A DNA stretch of 64,000 bases. Source: an uncultured Desulfobacter sp. Its GTDB lineage: Bacteria > Desulfobacterota > Desulfobacteria > Desulfobacterales > Desulfobacteraceae. How positions within the stretch are numbered: the first letter of the stretch is position 1; each line of letters begins with the position of its first letter. The notes under the pieces were generated by a model. That model saw only the letters and a program-made list of their open reading frames with translations. It made no database searches and was not told the DNA's origin. The stretch spans positions 2,178,501 to 2,242,500 of the forward strand of contig NZ_OY781882.1 of NCBI RefSeq assembly GCF_963677125.1, written 5' to 3'. Shown here piece by piece: positions 35,854 to 43,923 of the stretch. A program made the position numbers and the translations under genes.

Positions 35854-36717
35854 ATGACTGCAATTGCCAACCGGTACGAATTTGTACTGCTGTTTGATGT
35901 GGAAAATGGAAACCCCAATGGTGATCCGGATGCAGGCAACTTACCCCGTTTTGATCCTGAGACCGGGTATGGACTCGTAACAGATGTATGCCTTAAACGG
36001 AAAATAAGAAATCATGTATCCATTCTAATGGACGGAAAACCGGGGTATAACATTTATATTCAGGAAAAGGCCGTACTCAATGAAACCAACAAATTGGCGT
36101 ATAAGGAATATAATCTTGAACCCCAGAAAAAGAAGCTTCCTAAAAAAGAAGAAGATGCCAAAAAAGTTACCGGCTGGATGTGCAGCAATTTTTTCGACGT
36201 GCGCGCATTTGGGGCGGTAATGACTACCGAAGTTAATTGCGGTCAAGTCCGAGGGCCAGTACAACTGGCTTTTGCTAAAAGCGTCGAGCCGATTTTTTCC
36301 CAGGAGATAAGCATTACCCGCATGGCAGTTACAAATATAAAAGATCTGGAAAAAGAAAGAACTATGGGGCGCAAACACATTGTTCCTTATGGACTTTATA
36401 TTGCAAAAGGGTTCATCTCTGCACCCTTGGCTGCCAAAACCGGATTCAGTGATGAGGATTTGCAGTTACTTTGGAATGCTTTGAGCAATATGTTTGAACA
36501 TGATCGTTCCGCTGCCCGGGGATTCATGAGCAGCCGCAAACTAATTGTATTCAAGCACGACAGCGAATTAGGAAATGCTCCCGCCCATAAGCTCTTTGAT
36601 GCAATAAACGTTGAACGAAAAGACAATACCCGTCCTGCACGCCAATTTGATGATTATTCAGTCATAATAAATAAAGAGACAATCCCCAGCGGGGTAACCG
36701 TACAAGAATTAATGTAA
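35854..36717 (+). CDS. cas7c: Cas7c (Csd2) Cascade backbone protein
   Basis: RAMP-fold protein that polymerises along crRNA to make the Cascade backbone. 287 residues with the Csd2 signature FVLLFDVENGNPNGDPDAGNLPRFD (shortened: DVENGNPNGDPDAGN) near residues 14-28, KRKIRNHV, and the central FFDVRAFGAVMTTE and GQVRGPVQLAFAKSVEPI segments. The ATG follows GAGGAG by eight bases. Three bases separate it from cas8c. Followed by 32 bp and then fic. Confidence 0.96.
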   Translation: MTAIANRYEFVLLFDVENGNPNGDPDAGNLPRFDPETGYGLVTDVCLKRKIRNHVSILMDGKPGYNIYIQEKAVLNETNKLAYKEYNLEPQKKKLPKKEEDAKKVTGWMCSNFFDVRAFGAVMTTEVNCGQVRGPVQLAFAKSVEPIFSQEISITRMAVTNIKDLEKERTMGRKHIVPYGLYIAKGFISAPLAAKTGFSDEDLQLLWNALSNMFEHDRSAARGFMSSRKLIVFKHDSELGNAPAHKLFDAINVERKDNTRPARQFDDYSVIINKETIPSGVTVQELM

Positions 36718-36749
36718 ACATAACGCAGATCAAGTCATAAAGGCAAAAG

Positions 36750-37568
36750 ATGCTTTACTTTCTACAAAACCTGGACAAAGACCTCCAAAAAGCCCTGATA
36801 ACCCAACTACGCAACCTGTGGACCCACACCTCCACAGCCATTGAGGGTAACACGCTGACTTTAGGGGAAACCGCCTTTGTTCTTGAAGAGGGATTGACCG
36901 TTTCAGGCAAGCCCCTGAAAGACCATGAAGAAGTCGTGGGACACGCCAGGGCCATTGATCTGATTTATGATCTGCTGGAGCAGGGGATGCCTTTGAAAGA
37001 GGAGGCGCTGTTCAACCTTCATAAAGCCGTTCAGACACATGTTGTGCTTGATGTTTACAAACCTGTGGGGGGCTGGAAAAAAGAGCCCAATTCAACGGTC
37101 GGGGTGGTTGATGAAAAGCAGGTGGTTTTTGAATATGCGGATCCCCGGGATGTGCCGCCGCTTATGAAACAATGGTTTTCGCTGTACCATGAACTTATGG
37201 CCGCGGCTGTTCCCGGGGATAAGGAAAAGGCGTTACAGGCCTATGTTGCGCTTCATGTTGCCTTTGTCCGCATCCACCCCTTTTTTGACGGAAACGGCAG
37301 AATGGCAAGGCTGGTTGCCAACCTGCCGGTGTTAAAGGCCGGCTTGCCGCCGGTTATTGTGCCCAGGGAACAGCGCAAAGCGTATATTGACGCCCTGTCC
37401 CAATACCATCATGCCGTAGGGCAAATTGAAAAAGGGGGAGAACTGCTGCCGGAACCGGATGCATTAAAACCCTTTACCACTTTTTGTGAACAGGCCTGGC
37501 GAGCAACCATGGAAATGGTGGATGAAATTCACAAAAAACAACAGATCCGCACCGGGAAAAATAAATGA
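36750..37568 (+). CDS. Fic-domain AMP-transferase inserted in the cas operon
   Basis: A 272-residue Fic protein. The catalytic loop HPFFDGNGR (residues 176-184) is intact, as is an N-terminal auto-inhibitory motif STAIEGN (S28, E32, G33), the (S/T)xxxE(G/N) type seen in class II Fic proteins. It predicts an AMP-transferase (or phosphate/UMP variant) held in check until a trigger relieves the helix. AAAGG precedes the ATG; the stop overlaps the cas4 start as ATGA, so cas4 translation is coupled to fic. Type I-C operons normally go cas7-cas4 directly. No antitoxin-like gene accompanies it. A related degraded fragment lies at 42951-43070. Confidence 0.93.
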   Translation: MLYFLQNLDKDLQKALITQLRNLWTHTSTAIEGNTLTLGETAFVLEEGLTVSGKPLKDHEEVVGHARAIDLIYDLLEQGMPLKEEALFNLHKAVQTHVVLDVYKPVGGWKKEPNSTVGVVDEKQVVFEYADPRDVPPLMKQWFSLYHELMAAAVPGDKEKALQAYVALHVAFVRIHPFFDGNGRMARLVANLPVLKAGLPPVIVPREQRKAYIDALSQYHHAVGQIEKGGELLPEPDALKPFTTFCEQAWRATMEMVDEIHKKQQIRTGKNK

Positions 37569-38218
37569 CCGTGTATCAGGAAAAGGACTATCTGCCCTTA
37601 TCCGCACTCCAGCATATTCTTTTCTGCCCGCGTCAATGCGCCCTGATTCATATTGAACAGCTATGGGAAGAAAATCTGTTCACGGCCCAGGGCCGGATCA
37701 TGCACGAAAGGGTGGACAGAGGCGACCAGGCAGACAAGGGTAAAATCAAAATTGAATATGGACTGCCCCTGAAATCCGCACGCCTGGGCATCACAGGCAA
37801 GGCCGATGTGGTCGAATTCCACCGGACGGATGCTTGCCTTCAAAAATGGGTTCCCTTCCCTGTGGAGTACAAGCGCGGAAAACCCAAAAAAGATCTCTCC
37901 GATAAGGTCCAGCTCTGTGCCCAGGCCATGTGCCTTGAGGAGATGCTTGATATCGACATCCCCTCCGGCGCACTATTTTATGGAAAGACAAGGCGCCGCC
38001 TGGAAGTGGAGTTTGATGAAAAGTTGCGGCAGAAGACCACAGAAGCGGCAGAACAACTTCATGCCATGTTTGAATCGGGAATCACCCCACCACCTGAGTA
38101 TGCTAAAAAATGTGACACCTGCTCATTTATTTCACAGTGCATGCCAAAGGCCATAGAAAAAAAACGGACCGTTGCTGCCTGGTTAAACCGCATGGTCCGG
38201 AAAGATATTGCCGAATGA
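37565..38218 (+). CDS. cas4: Cas4 exonuclease (CRISPR adaptation)
   Basis: RecB-like nuclease with an iron-sulfur cluster that selects and trims PAM-bearing prespacers for Cas1-Cas2. 217 residues. The N-terminal cysteine lies in HILFCPRQCALIH and the three C-terminal ones in CDTCSFISQC; nuclease motifs are GKADVVEF and FPVEYKRGKPK. ATGA overlaps join it to fic upstream and to cas1 downstream (38215-38218). Confidence 0.95.
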   Translation: MTVYQEKDYLPLSALQHILFCPRQCALIHIEQLWEENLFTAQGRIMHERVDRGDQADKGKIKIEYGLPLKSARLGITGKADVVEFHRTDACLQKWVPFPVEYKRGKPKKDLSDKVQLCAQAMCLEEMLDIDIPSGALFYGKTRRRLEVEFDEKLRQKTTEAAEQLHAMFESGITPPPEYAKKCDTCSFISQCMPKAIEKKRTVAAWLNRMVRKDIAE

Positions 38219-39246
38219 AAAAACATCTTAACACCTTGTTTGTCACCACCCAGGGGGCATATCTGGGCAAAGACGGGGAGACCGTTGCCGTTAAAATCGA
38301 ACAGAAAACCGTATTGCGGATTCCCATTCACACCCTTGACGGCATTGTCTGTTTTGGTTCCGTGGGGTGCAGTCCGTACCTGATGGGATTTTGCGCCGAA
38401 AAAGACGTGACGATCAGTTTTTTGAGCGAATATGGAAAATTTCTGGCCATGGTCAAAGGCCCGGTTTCGGGCAATGTTTTATTGCGCAGAAAGCAATTCC
38501 GGATGGCGGACAAGCCGGATGTTTCGGCACAGGTGGCAGGCTTTGTCCTGACCGGAAAAATTGCAAACTGCCGGACTGTCCTTGAACGCAGCCTGCGGGA
38601 TCATTCGGAAAAAATGGACCGGGACGCCGTCAAAAAAGTATCCAAGCGGCTGTCAATGTACATTCAAAAAGAGCTGCAAAAAGACAATCTGGACACTCTT
38701 CGGGGCATTGAAGGAGATGCCGCCCACCAGTATTTCAGCGTGTTTGATGAATTGATCTTTCAGCAGCAGGAGGCGTTTGCCTTTTCAGGACGGAACCGAA
38801 GACCGCCGACCGACAGGATAAATTGTCTGCTCTCTTTTGTTTATACGCTTCTGGTTCATGATGTCAGATCAGCCCTGGAGTCGGTGGGCCTGGACCCGGC
38901 AGTTGGGTTTCTTCACCGGGACCGTCCGGGCAGACCCGGCCTTGCCCTGGATATGATGGAGGAGTTCAGGCCTTTTCTTGCCGACAGGCTTGTGCTGTCA
39001 ATGATCAACAGGGGCCAGGTTAAGCCGGAAGGCTTTACCATAAAAGAATCCGGCGCGGTTCATATGGATGATGATACCCGGAAAACCGTGCTGACGACAT
39101 ATCAGAAAAGAAAACAGGAAAGCCTGGTCCATCCGTTTTTAAATGAAAAAATCCAGATCGGAACCTTATTTTTCATCCAGGCCCTGCTTCTGGCACGGTT
39201 TATCCGTGGGGATCTTGACGGCTACGCGCCGTTTATCTGGAAATAA
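38215..39246 (+). CDS. cas1: Cas1 integrase, type I-C
   Basis: Spacer integrase, 343 residues, from ATG 38215 overlapping the cas4 stop; an in-frame ATG at 38137 lies inside cas4 and is not the start. Metal-binding residues are recognisable: Glu in LRGIEGDAAHQYF, His in GFLHRDRPGRPGLALD, and Asp in ALDMMEEFRP. The N-terminal beta domain (KHLNTLFVTTQGAYLGKDGE, split as KHLNTLFVTTQGAYLG) is that of the I-C branch. Confidence 0.96.
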   Translation: MKKHLNTLFVTTQGAYLGKDGETVAVKIEQKTVLRIPIHTLDGIVCFGSVGCSPYLMGFCAEKDVTISFLSEYGKFLAMVKGPVSGNVLLRRKQFRMADKPDVSAQVAGFVLTGKIANCRTVLERSLRDHSEKMDRDAVKKVSKRLSMYIQKELQKDNLDTLRGIEGDAAHQYFSVFDELIFQQQEAFAFSGRNRRPPTDRINCLLSFVYTLLVHDVRSALESVGLDPAVGFLHRDRPGRPGLALDMMEEFRPFLADRLVLSMINRGQVKPEGFTIKESGAVHMDDDTRKTVLTTYQKRKQESLVHPFLNEKIQIGTLFFIQALLLARFIRGDLDGYAPFIWK

Positions 39247-39261
39247 AAACAGGAGTTAAAA

Positions 39262-39549
39262 GTGCTGGTATTGGTAAGCTATGACGTTTCCATAGAGGAA
39301 AAAGGCGCAAAACGGTTACGCCGGGTTGCAAAAGCATGTCAGAACTACGGTCAACGGGTTCAATACTCTGTGTTTGAGTGTGTTGTTGATCCGGCACAGT
39401 GGACAATTTTAAGGCAAAATCTGATTGATGAAATAAATCCTGACATAGACAGTTTAAGGTTTTATTTTCTGGGATCAAACTGGAAAAGGCGGGTTGAACA
39501 TATCGGGGCCAAAAAGTCGATTGATTTTGATGCCCCCCTAATCCTGTAA
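39262..39549 (+). CDS. cas2: Cas2, CRISPR adaptation
   Basis: Small protein that bridges two Cas1 dimers in spacer integration. 95 residues starting GTG at 39262, six bases after AGGAG. It has LVLVSYDVS at the N-terminus and VQYSVFECVVDPAQW near residue 34, the standard Cas2 ferredoxin-fold signatures. Last cas gene, 226 bp before the array. Confidence 0.96.
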   Translation: MLVLVSYDVSIEEKGAKRLRRVAKACQNYGQRVQYSVFECVVDPAQWTILRQNLIDEINPDIDSLRFYFLGSNWKRRVEHIGAKKSIDFDAPLIL

Positions 39550-39598
39550 AAAAATGCGAACCATAAGTTCGAATTTTGCTAAAAGCCTAATCAGGTTC

Positions 39599-39626
39599 AT
39601 ATATATGGATCTTGCAAGATCATATA
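39599..39626. promoter_or_regulatory. Near-perfect palindrome after cas2
   Basis: GATCTTGCAAGATC is a 14-bp perfect palindrome, flanked by ATATAT on both sides (one G bulged). It sits 50 bp after cas2 and 150 bp before the array, so it may be a terminator-like hairpin without a T-run or a binding site in the leader. Confidence 0.5.
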
Positions 39627-39728
39627 TTTATAAGATCGCGTTCTCAAAACCATTTGAAATCATAATGTTTTCCTAATCAACAGTTCAATCTCATTTGAAA
39701 AACAACATATTTTTGGAAGAATCGCTCT

Positions 39729-39757
39729 TTGACAATTTATTTTTGTTAAATTATAGC
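39729..39757 (+). promoter_or_regulatory. CRISPR leader promoter
   Basis: TTGACA at 39729-39734, a 17-bp spacer and TATAGC at 39752-39757. Transcription would begin near 39764, about ten bases before the first repeat. The leader as a whole (39550-39774) is A+T-rich and holds no gene. Confidence 0.75.
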
Positions 39758-39774
39758 AGGTTAACATAGTAACA

Positions 39775-40400
39775 GTCGCCCCCCATGCGGGGGCGTGGAT
39801 TGAAACAGGAATGGAAAAGGCTTTTTCGACGAAAGAGAAAGTCGCCCCCCATGCGGGGGCGTGGATTGAAACGTGCTTCCGAGTGATATCTTCCAAATCC
39901 TGTGGTCGCCCCCCATGCGGGGGCGTGGATTGAAACTTGGGAAGATTGGGGTAGTCGATTGGCGATCGAGTCGCCCCCCATGCGGGGGCGTGGATTGAAA
40001 CAGGTTTATGATGAAGACCAGGAGTTGTGGGTGTGTCGCCCCCCATGCGGGGGCGTGGATTGAAACATGGTGAATTCGGGAAAAAGGAATCATATTCTGC
40101 CGGTCGCCCCCCATGCGGGGGCGTGGATTGAAACAAACCGATATCAGACAGCACTTTGAATTTTTTAAGGTCGCCCCCCATGCGGGGGCGTGGATTGAAA
40201 CTTAGATTGGTAAACTATAACCCCGGTTTTTGGCCAGTCGCCCCCCATGCGGGGGCGTGGATTGAAACCTCCAGTAAGGTTAATGCCCGAATCTGTTAAT
40301 TAAGTCGCCCCCCATGCGGGGGCGTGGATTGAAACCCAAGTTCCATGAGTTCTGCCAAAATCGTTTCGGTCGCCCCCCATGCGGGGGCGTGGATTGAAAC
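39775..40400 (+). CRISPR. Type I-C CRISPR array, ten repeats and nine spacers
   Basis: Ten identical 32-bp repeats starting at 39775, 39841, 39905, 39970, 40035, 40103, 40170, 40237, 40304 and 40369. Each begins GTCGCCCCCCATGC, continues with the complementary GCGGGGGCG to form the hairpin, and ends TGGATTGAAAC, the usual I-C 3' handle. Spacers are 32-36 bp and all different. The leader is at the left, next to cas2, so the newest spacers are at the left. The right end is followed at about 40442 by a decayed half repeat (GGCGCCCCAGATTGAAC). Confidence 0.98.
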
Positions 40401-41055
40401 TTGGAATTGTGCAATAGCCGAAAGCCGCTTGGATTATCTCAGGGCGCCCCAGATTGAACTTTCAGGATAGGGCATAAGAATAACTTACAAAAACGGATCT
40501 TGAACCCAATTGAAACATGGAAACCTAAATGCCTCCACGAAAGCATATCCTTCAAGACAATGTCTTTTATGTGCCATAAAAATTTGGTCCAAATCCAGCC
40601 TCTATTTTTTTAGTCAATATTATTCGCCCGCTTTTTGAAAGATGCCCACTGTCGACGACTTACGAATTTAAGATCGTATAGCTATTGGCAGCAAAAAAGC
40701 TGTATATTCAAAAAAAACATATCGTATATGGGTTAATCAAAGAAACCATATCTATTGTTGAGGTTCAAGAATGAAGAAAAAATGTTCAAAATAATTGGAA
40801 TTTCTAATGGTTTCCCTGATAGACAGATCTCCCGGTTCAATGATACAGATAAAGTGAGTTTCTCTTTAATTAATTTTTAGCTTTAAACAACGCCGGTTAA
40901 AACGAATGAATGATTTGCCTGTCACTATATTGGCCCATTCTGCCTAATTAACTCGGACTGAATTACTGCGGCGTTTCTTGAAATACCTTAGTTTTGCAAA
41001 CTTTTGCACTTTTTCAAACACTTAAGAAAGATCTAAATATCAAAGGAGAAGCAAC
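40401..41055. other. Gene-poor region after the CRISPR array
   Basis: About 650 bp with no open frame of coding character. It begins with spacer-like sequence, a degenerate repeat near 40442-40460, and a second vestige (CCCAATTGAAAC) near 40506-40517, which suggest old array ends. The rest is A+T-rich with many stops in all frames. AAAGGAG at 41043 is the ribosome site of the next gene. Confidence 0.6.
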
Positions 41056-42159
41056 ATGTACCGAGTTTATGCAAGAATCGTATCCGGGATTATCTGTCTA
41101 TCAGTGCTGACAGGGACGGGATGTATTGCTGTTCCCTATCAGGAATTTAAAACCTACGACCAAGCGTTTACGGAAACCAAAACCGCCACTGAAAAGTTCC
41201 TTCTGGAATATGACACGGAATTGGAGGAACAGAACAAAGCCCAGGAAAAAACCAAATCTGCAGGAGACGGGACACCATTCCCTGCAACGGTGAACTTAGC
41301 GCCCGTGATGAATCCGTCAAAGGCCACGACGCCGCTAACGGCCAGGTATGATGCCCTGAGGATAGTGTCCGATTTCAACACAGTACTCATCACCCTTGCA
41401 GAGGGGAAATCCTCTAAAGAAGTTCAAACGGTTGCTGATTCACTGATTTCCAGTCTAAATAAATTCGGTACCCTGATCGGGGAAACAGAATTGATACCCT
41501 ATGCCGCCCCAGTGGGAAAACTGGTGTCTACGCTGATCCAAAAACTGAACGAAGCCCAGAACAGGAAACAGTTCATCGCTGCTTTGACGGCAGGGGAACC
41601 TGTCGTTCAAGCCATCCTGGATCTGTTTGCCCAGGACGCCCAGGACATATATAGAGTTAAAGCCTTAAAGGCCACCGGAAAATGGTCGGATTACCAGGAT
41701 AAGGCAGCCGCGTTCAACCGCCAGATCCAATCGTTAGCCAGAGATTACAAAAAACCGTCAGACAACAAAACGATTACCCGAATCAAGAAAGTTGAAGCAG
41801 AGATGCAGAAGATATACGCCCGAACTGGTCTGAAATATAAAGCCGTCCTTGATCCCCAGGGGAAAAAGCCATTTGACGACTTGGTGTTCAGCCAGTTTGA
41901 ACAGACCCTTGTCCAAGCCGGAGATGCCGCGAAGGGATATGAGACCGTGATTAAAGAGCAGCAGGCCTTTTATGAACTGAGCATTTCCTATGGCCGTTTA
42001 TTGGGAAAAACCAAGACCGCCCTGACCACGGTCCGGCTTGCCTTGGATAAACCTGAGGACATTCATCAGCAGGCTACGGACTTGATTGCCTTTGTATTTG
42101 AGGTCAAGCGGGACTGGAACGCTCTGGAAAAAGCTAGACAATCAGGATCGGGCCAATAA
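41056..42159 (+). CDS. Unrecognised secreted or lipid-anchored helical protein
   Basis: A 367-residue protein I do not recognise. A signal-like N-terminus (VYARIVSGIICLSVLTGTGC) could end in a lipobox-type cysteine at residue 23, but Gly at -3 is atypical. The rest is mostly helical and charged, with a low-complexity segment (QEKTKSAGDGTPFPATV, about 60-76) and Gln- and Lys-rich helices to the end. Strong ribosome site. It is followed after 32 bp by a 95-residue helical protein on the same strand, probably its operon partner. Role unknown; location after the CRISPR array suggests accessory DNA. Confidence 0.6.
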   Translation: MYRVYARIVSGIICLSVLTGTGCIAVPYQEFKTYDQAFTETKTATEKFLLEYDTELEEQNKAQEKTKSAGDGTPFPATVNLAPVMNPSKATTPLTARYDALRIVSDFNTVLITLAEGKSSKEVQTVADSLISSLNKFGTLIGETELIPYAAPVGKLVSTLIQKLNEAQNRKQFIAALTAGEPVVQAILDLFAQDAQDIYRVKALKATGKWSDYQDKAAAFNRQIQSLARDYKKPSDNKTITRIKKVEAEMQKIYARTGLKYKAVLDPQGKKPFDDLVFSQFEQTLVQAGDAAKGYETVIKEQQAFYELSISYGRLLGKTKTALTTVRLALDKPEDIHQQATDLIAFVFEVKRDWNALEKARQSGSGQ

Positions 42160-42191
42160 ATATGAACTAATTAACTATATATGGAGGCAGC

Positions 42192-42479
42192 ATGGAATTT
42201 CAGGATGAATTTAACCGGCTTCAGCAGATTATCACTTCGGATAATCATGATATTGACGATGCCCAGCGTGATCTCGCCAGAACGGCAAAGAACAAATTAA
42301 TAAACGATGCTGTTGAAACGGTTCTTGACAGTATGGACAAGCGATCTGGGGCCTATGAGAATTTAATTACCAAACTTAAGGCCATCGTGGATGGTATCAA
42401 GGCCAACCAGCTGGCCACGGCCTTGGAGAGCCTGGATAAATGGGTGACAGAAGTTAATGAGGCAGCAGATGGTGGATAG
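42192..42479 (+). CDS. Small helical protein, partner of the preceding gene
   Basis: A 95-residue soluble protein with no family I recognise. It is almost entirely amphipathic helix (DEFNRLQQIITSDNHD, then LARTAKNKLINDAVETVLDS, then ALESLDKWVTEVNEA). A clear GGAGG precedes the ATG. No signal peptide, so it would stay in the cytosol while the upstream product is exported, unless it is exported another way. Confidence 0.55.
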   Translation: MEFQDEFNRLQQIITSDNHDIDDAQRDLARTAKNKLINDAVETVLDSMDKRSGAYENLITKLKAIVDGIKANQLATALESLDKWVTEVNEAADGG

Positions 42480-42562
42480 GATAAAATAAACGACCCCACC
42501 AAATCGATATATTGATACCGGGACTATAAATAAACAAAATTATTGAAAAGGTTCTTTTACTA

Positions 42563-42868
42563 ATGAAAAAAAATAATTTATTTCCAGTTACATTTTTTAT
42601 CGTATTCATCATGGTGGGGTGTACGGCAAGCTTAGAAAGCTATAATAGAGAATCTTGTAAAAGCATTCCGGATGATAACGTATTTAATGTGCTACAAAAT
42701 AATTGTGTGAGTTGTCACAAAAAAGATTTTCAAACCAAATTGGATATTTGTAGTAGAAAAACGATCATTATTGATGCCGTAAAAAATGGCAGAATGCCCA
42801 AGTATGGTTCGATTTCGGAAAATGACAAAAATACCATTATTGAATGGCCTACGGACACAAACGAATAA
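42563..42868 (+). CDS. Small cytochrome-c-like lipoprotein
   Basis: A 101-residue protein with a lipoprotein signal peptide (IVFIMVGC, cysteine at residue 20) and one heme-binding CxxCH in NNCVSCHKKDF, as in the short mono-heme c-type proteins fused or linked to oxidases. Beyond it there is a second cysteine but no clear axial methionine in the usual place (one lies in GRMPKYG, a typical Met ligand loop). The ribosome site is weak. Function unknown; it may be a remnant of a larger protein. Confidence 0.6.
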   Translation: MKKNNLFPVTFFIVFIMVGCTASLESYNRESCKSIPDDNVFNVLQNNCVSCHKKDFQTKLDICSRKTIIIDAVKNGRMPKYGSISENDKNTIIEWPTDTNE

Positions 42869-42950
42869 CGAAATAATCAGTTTGATTTAACAAAATATTG
42901 TCAGCAAAAGCCCTTACAGGCGGCCATCCAAGCCGGTGTTCAACTGAATG

Positions 42951-43070
42951 GCACCCAAGGATGTGCCGTCACTTATGCAACAATGGTTTACACTGTACCA
43001 TGAGCTTATGGCCGTTGCTGCGCCCGGGAACTATGTTGCGCTTCATGTCTCTTTTGTCCCTATCCATCCG
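42951..43070 (+). pseudogene. Degenerate fragment of a second fic gene
   Basis: Translating from 42951 gives KDVPSLMQQWFTLYHELM (in pieces), then an eight-residue gap, then YVALHVSFVPIHP, matching residues 132-178 of the Fic protein at 36750 (RDVPPLMKQWFSLYHELM, YVALHVAFVRIHP), with DNA-level identity as well. It lacks DKEKALQA and breaks off before the DGNGR. Nothing like an upstream start or downstream catalytic loop is seen. Confidence 0.85.
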
Positions 43071-43157
43071 TTAAGAAACCATTCAAACATTTGACCGTTG
43101 CCCAAACGGACGTTGTACCGAATCCCCCAAAAACAGGTCTTATGTCATTCTGTAAAG

Positions 43158-43205
43158 ATATTTGATTGTCAATAATATTGACAATCAAATATGTAATCTT
43201 ATATT
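43158..43205 (+). promoter_or_regulatory. Palindromic operator overlapping a promoter of the marR gene
   Basis: A perfect inverted repeat with 16-bp arms (ATATTTGATTGTCAAT and its complement, 43158-43173 and 43177-43192) and AAT at the centre. The right arm contains TTGACA (43178-43183), followed 16 bp later by TATATT (43200-43205), a near-consensus promoter. A repressor bound here would block the -35. The site fits MarR autoregulation (TTGACAA...TTGTCAA type). Confidence 0.8.
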
Positions 43206-43269
43206 ACAAAAAATGGAACAGGTTGATATTAGCATTGGCCATCAAAATATTTAAACAGGAAGATATTAG

Positions 43270-43758
43270 GTGACGGATAACGAATTCAAATCCAAGGTAG
43301 CTTTTATCGTTGAAACCGATGGTTTGCTCAAAGACTATCTGGAATCCATCGTAATCAAGCAGATCAAGTCTGAAATGAAGGACGATGGATTCAACGATGT
43401 GACACCGAACCACGTTCATGCCGCGTTGATATTAAAAAACATTTCCCCCTGCGCCTTGAAAAAATTTGCAACAACCATGCGGATGTCCAGGGCTGCAGCC
43501 TCGGCTCTGGTGGATCGCATGGTTCGGGCGGGGATAGTACAGCGGGAAGCCAATCCGGATAATCGCAGGGAGGTGTTACTGACGGTGAACCCGGAATTTG
43601 AGGCCCATGTCGGACATGTTCGGTCCGAGATGATCCGGTGGTTTGAAGCCCTTACCAATAAAATGGGAATTGAAAATTTTGAAAAATGGCACACGGCAAT
43701 GGTCGCCCTGAACAAAGTGCTCACTGAAGAGATCCATGCCGGACATACACAAAAATAA
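43270..43758 (+). CDS. MarR-family transcriptional regulator
   Basis: A 162-residue winged-helix regulator. GTG at 43270, after AGGAAG. The recognition region reads MRMSRAAASALVDRMVRAGIVQREA, followed by the wing with the conserved DNRREVLLTV. Dimerisation helices flank it on both sides. It lies behind a palindromic operator and ahead of a Bcr-type efflux pump, separated by a dispersed repeat, so it probably represses itself and maybe the pump. Confidence 0.9.
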   Translation: MTDNEFKSKVAFIVETDGLLKDYLESIVIKQIKSEMKDDGFNDVTPNHVHAALILKNISPCALKKFATTMRMSRAAASALVDRMVRAGIVQREANPDNRREVLLTVNPEFEAHVGHVRSEMIRWFEALTNKMGIENFEKWHTAMVALNKVLTEEIHAGHTQK

Positions 43759-43768
43759 CATCGATCGC

Positions 43769-43853
43769 GTAGGTTGAGTTGAACGAAGTGAAACCCAACA
43801 ACTTATTCGTGTCGGGTTATCGGCGTTGGGTTTCGTTCCTCAACCCAACCTAC
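43769..43853. repeat. Dispersed GTAGGTTGGGTTGAAC-type inverted repeat
   Basis: Left arm GTAGGTTGAGTTGAACGAAG followed by TGAAACCCAAC, right arm GTTGGGTTTCGTTC then CTCAACCCAACCTAC, with a short inner stretch. Near-identical inverted repeats are scattered through many bacterial genomes; here it separates marR from the efflux gene and could stop transcription. Confidence 0.8.
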
Positions 43854-43923
43854 AGCAAATTCGTATGCCTAAATATTACCAAGGCCTATGATTCAACTAT
43901 CGAAAATTTTAGGAAGTTTTAAC

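Noticed and set aside
39550..39774. tracrRNA or anti-repeat near the CRISPR array
   Set aside because: Type I-C needs none, and no anti-repeat longer than chance was seen in the leader.
39660..40181. Minus-strand open frames across the CRISPR array
   Set aside because: Their products are repetitions of the translated CRISPR repeat (the FQSTPPHGG / GGDRL type), a known artefact.
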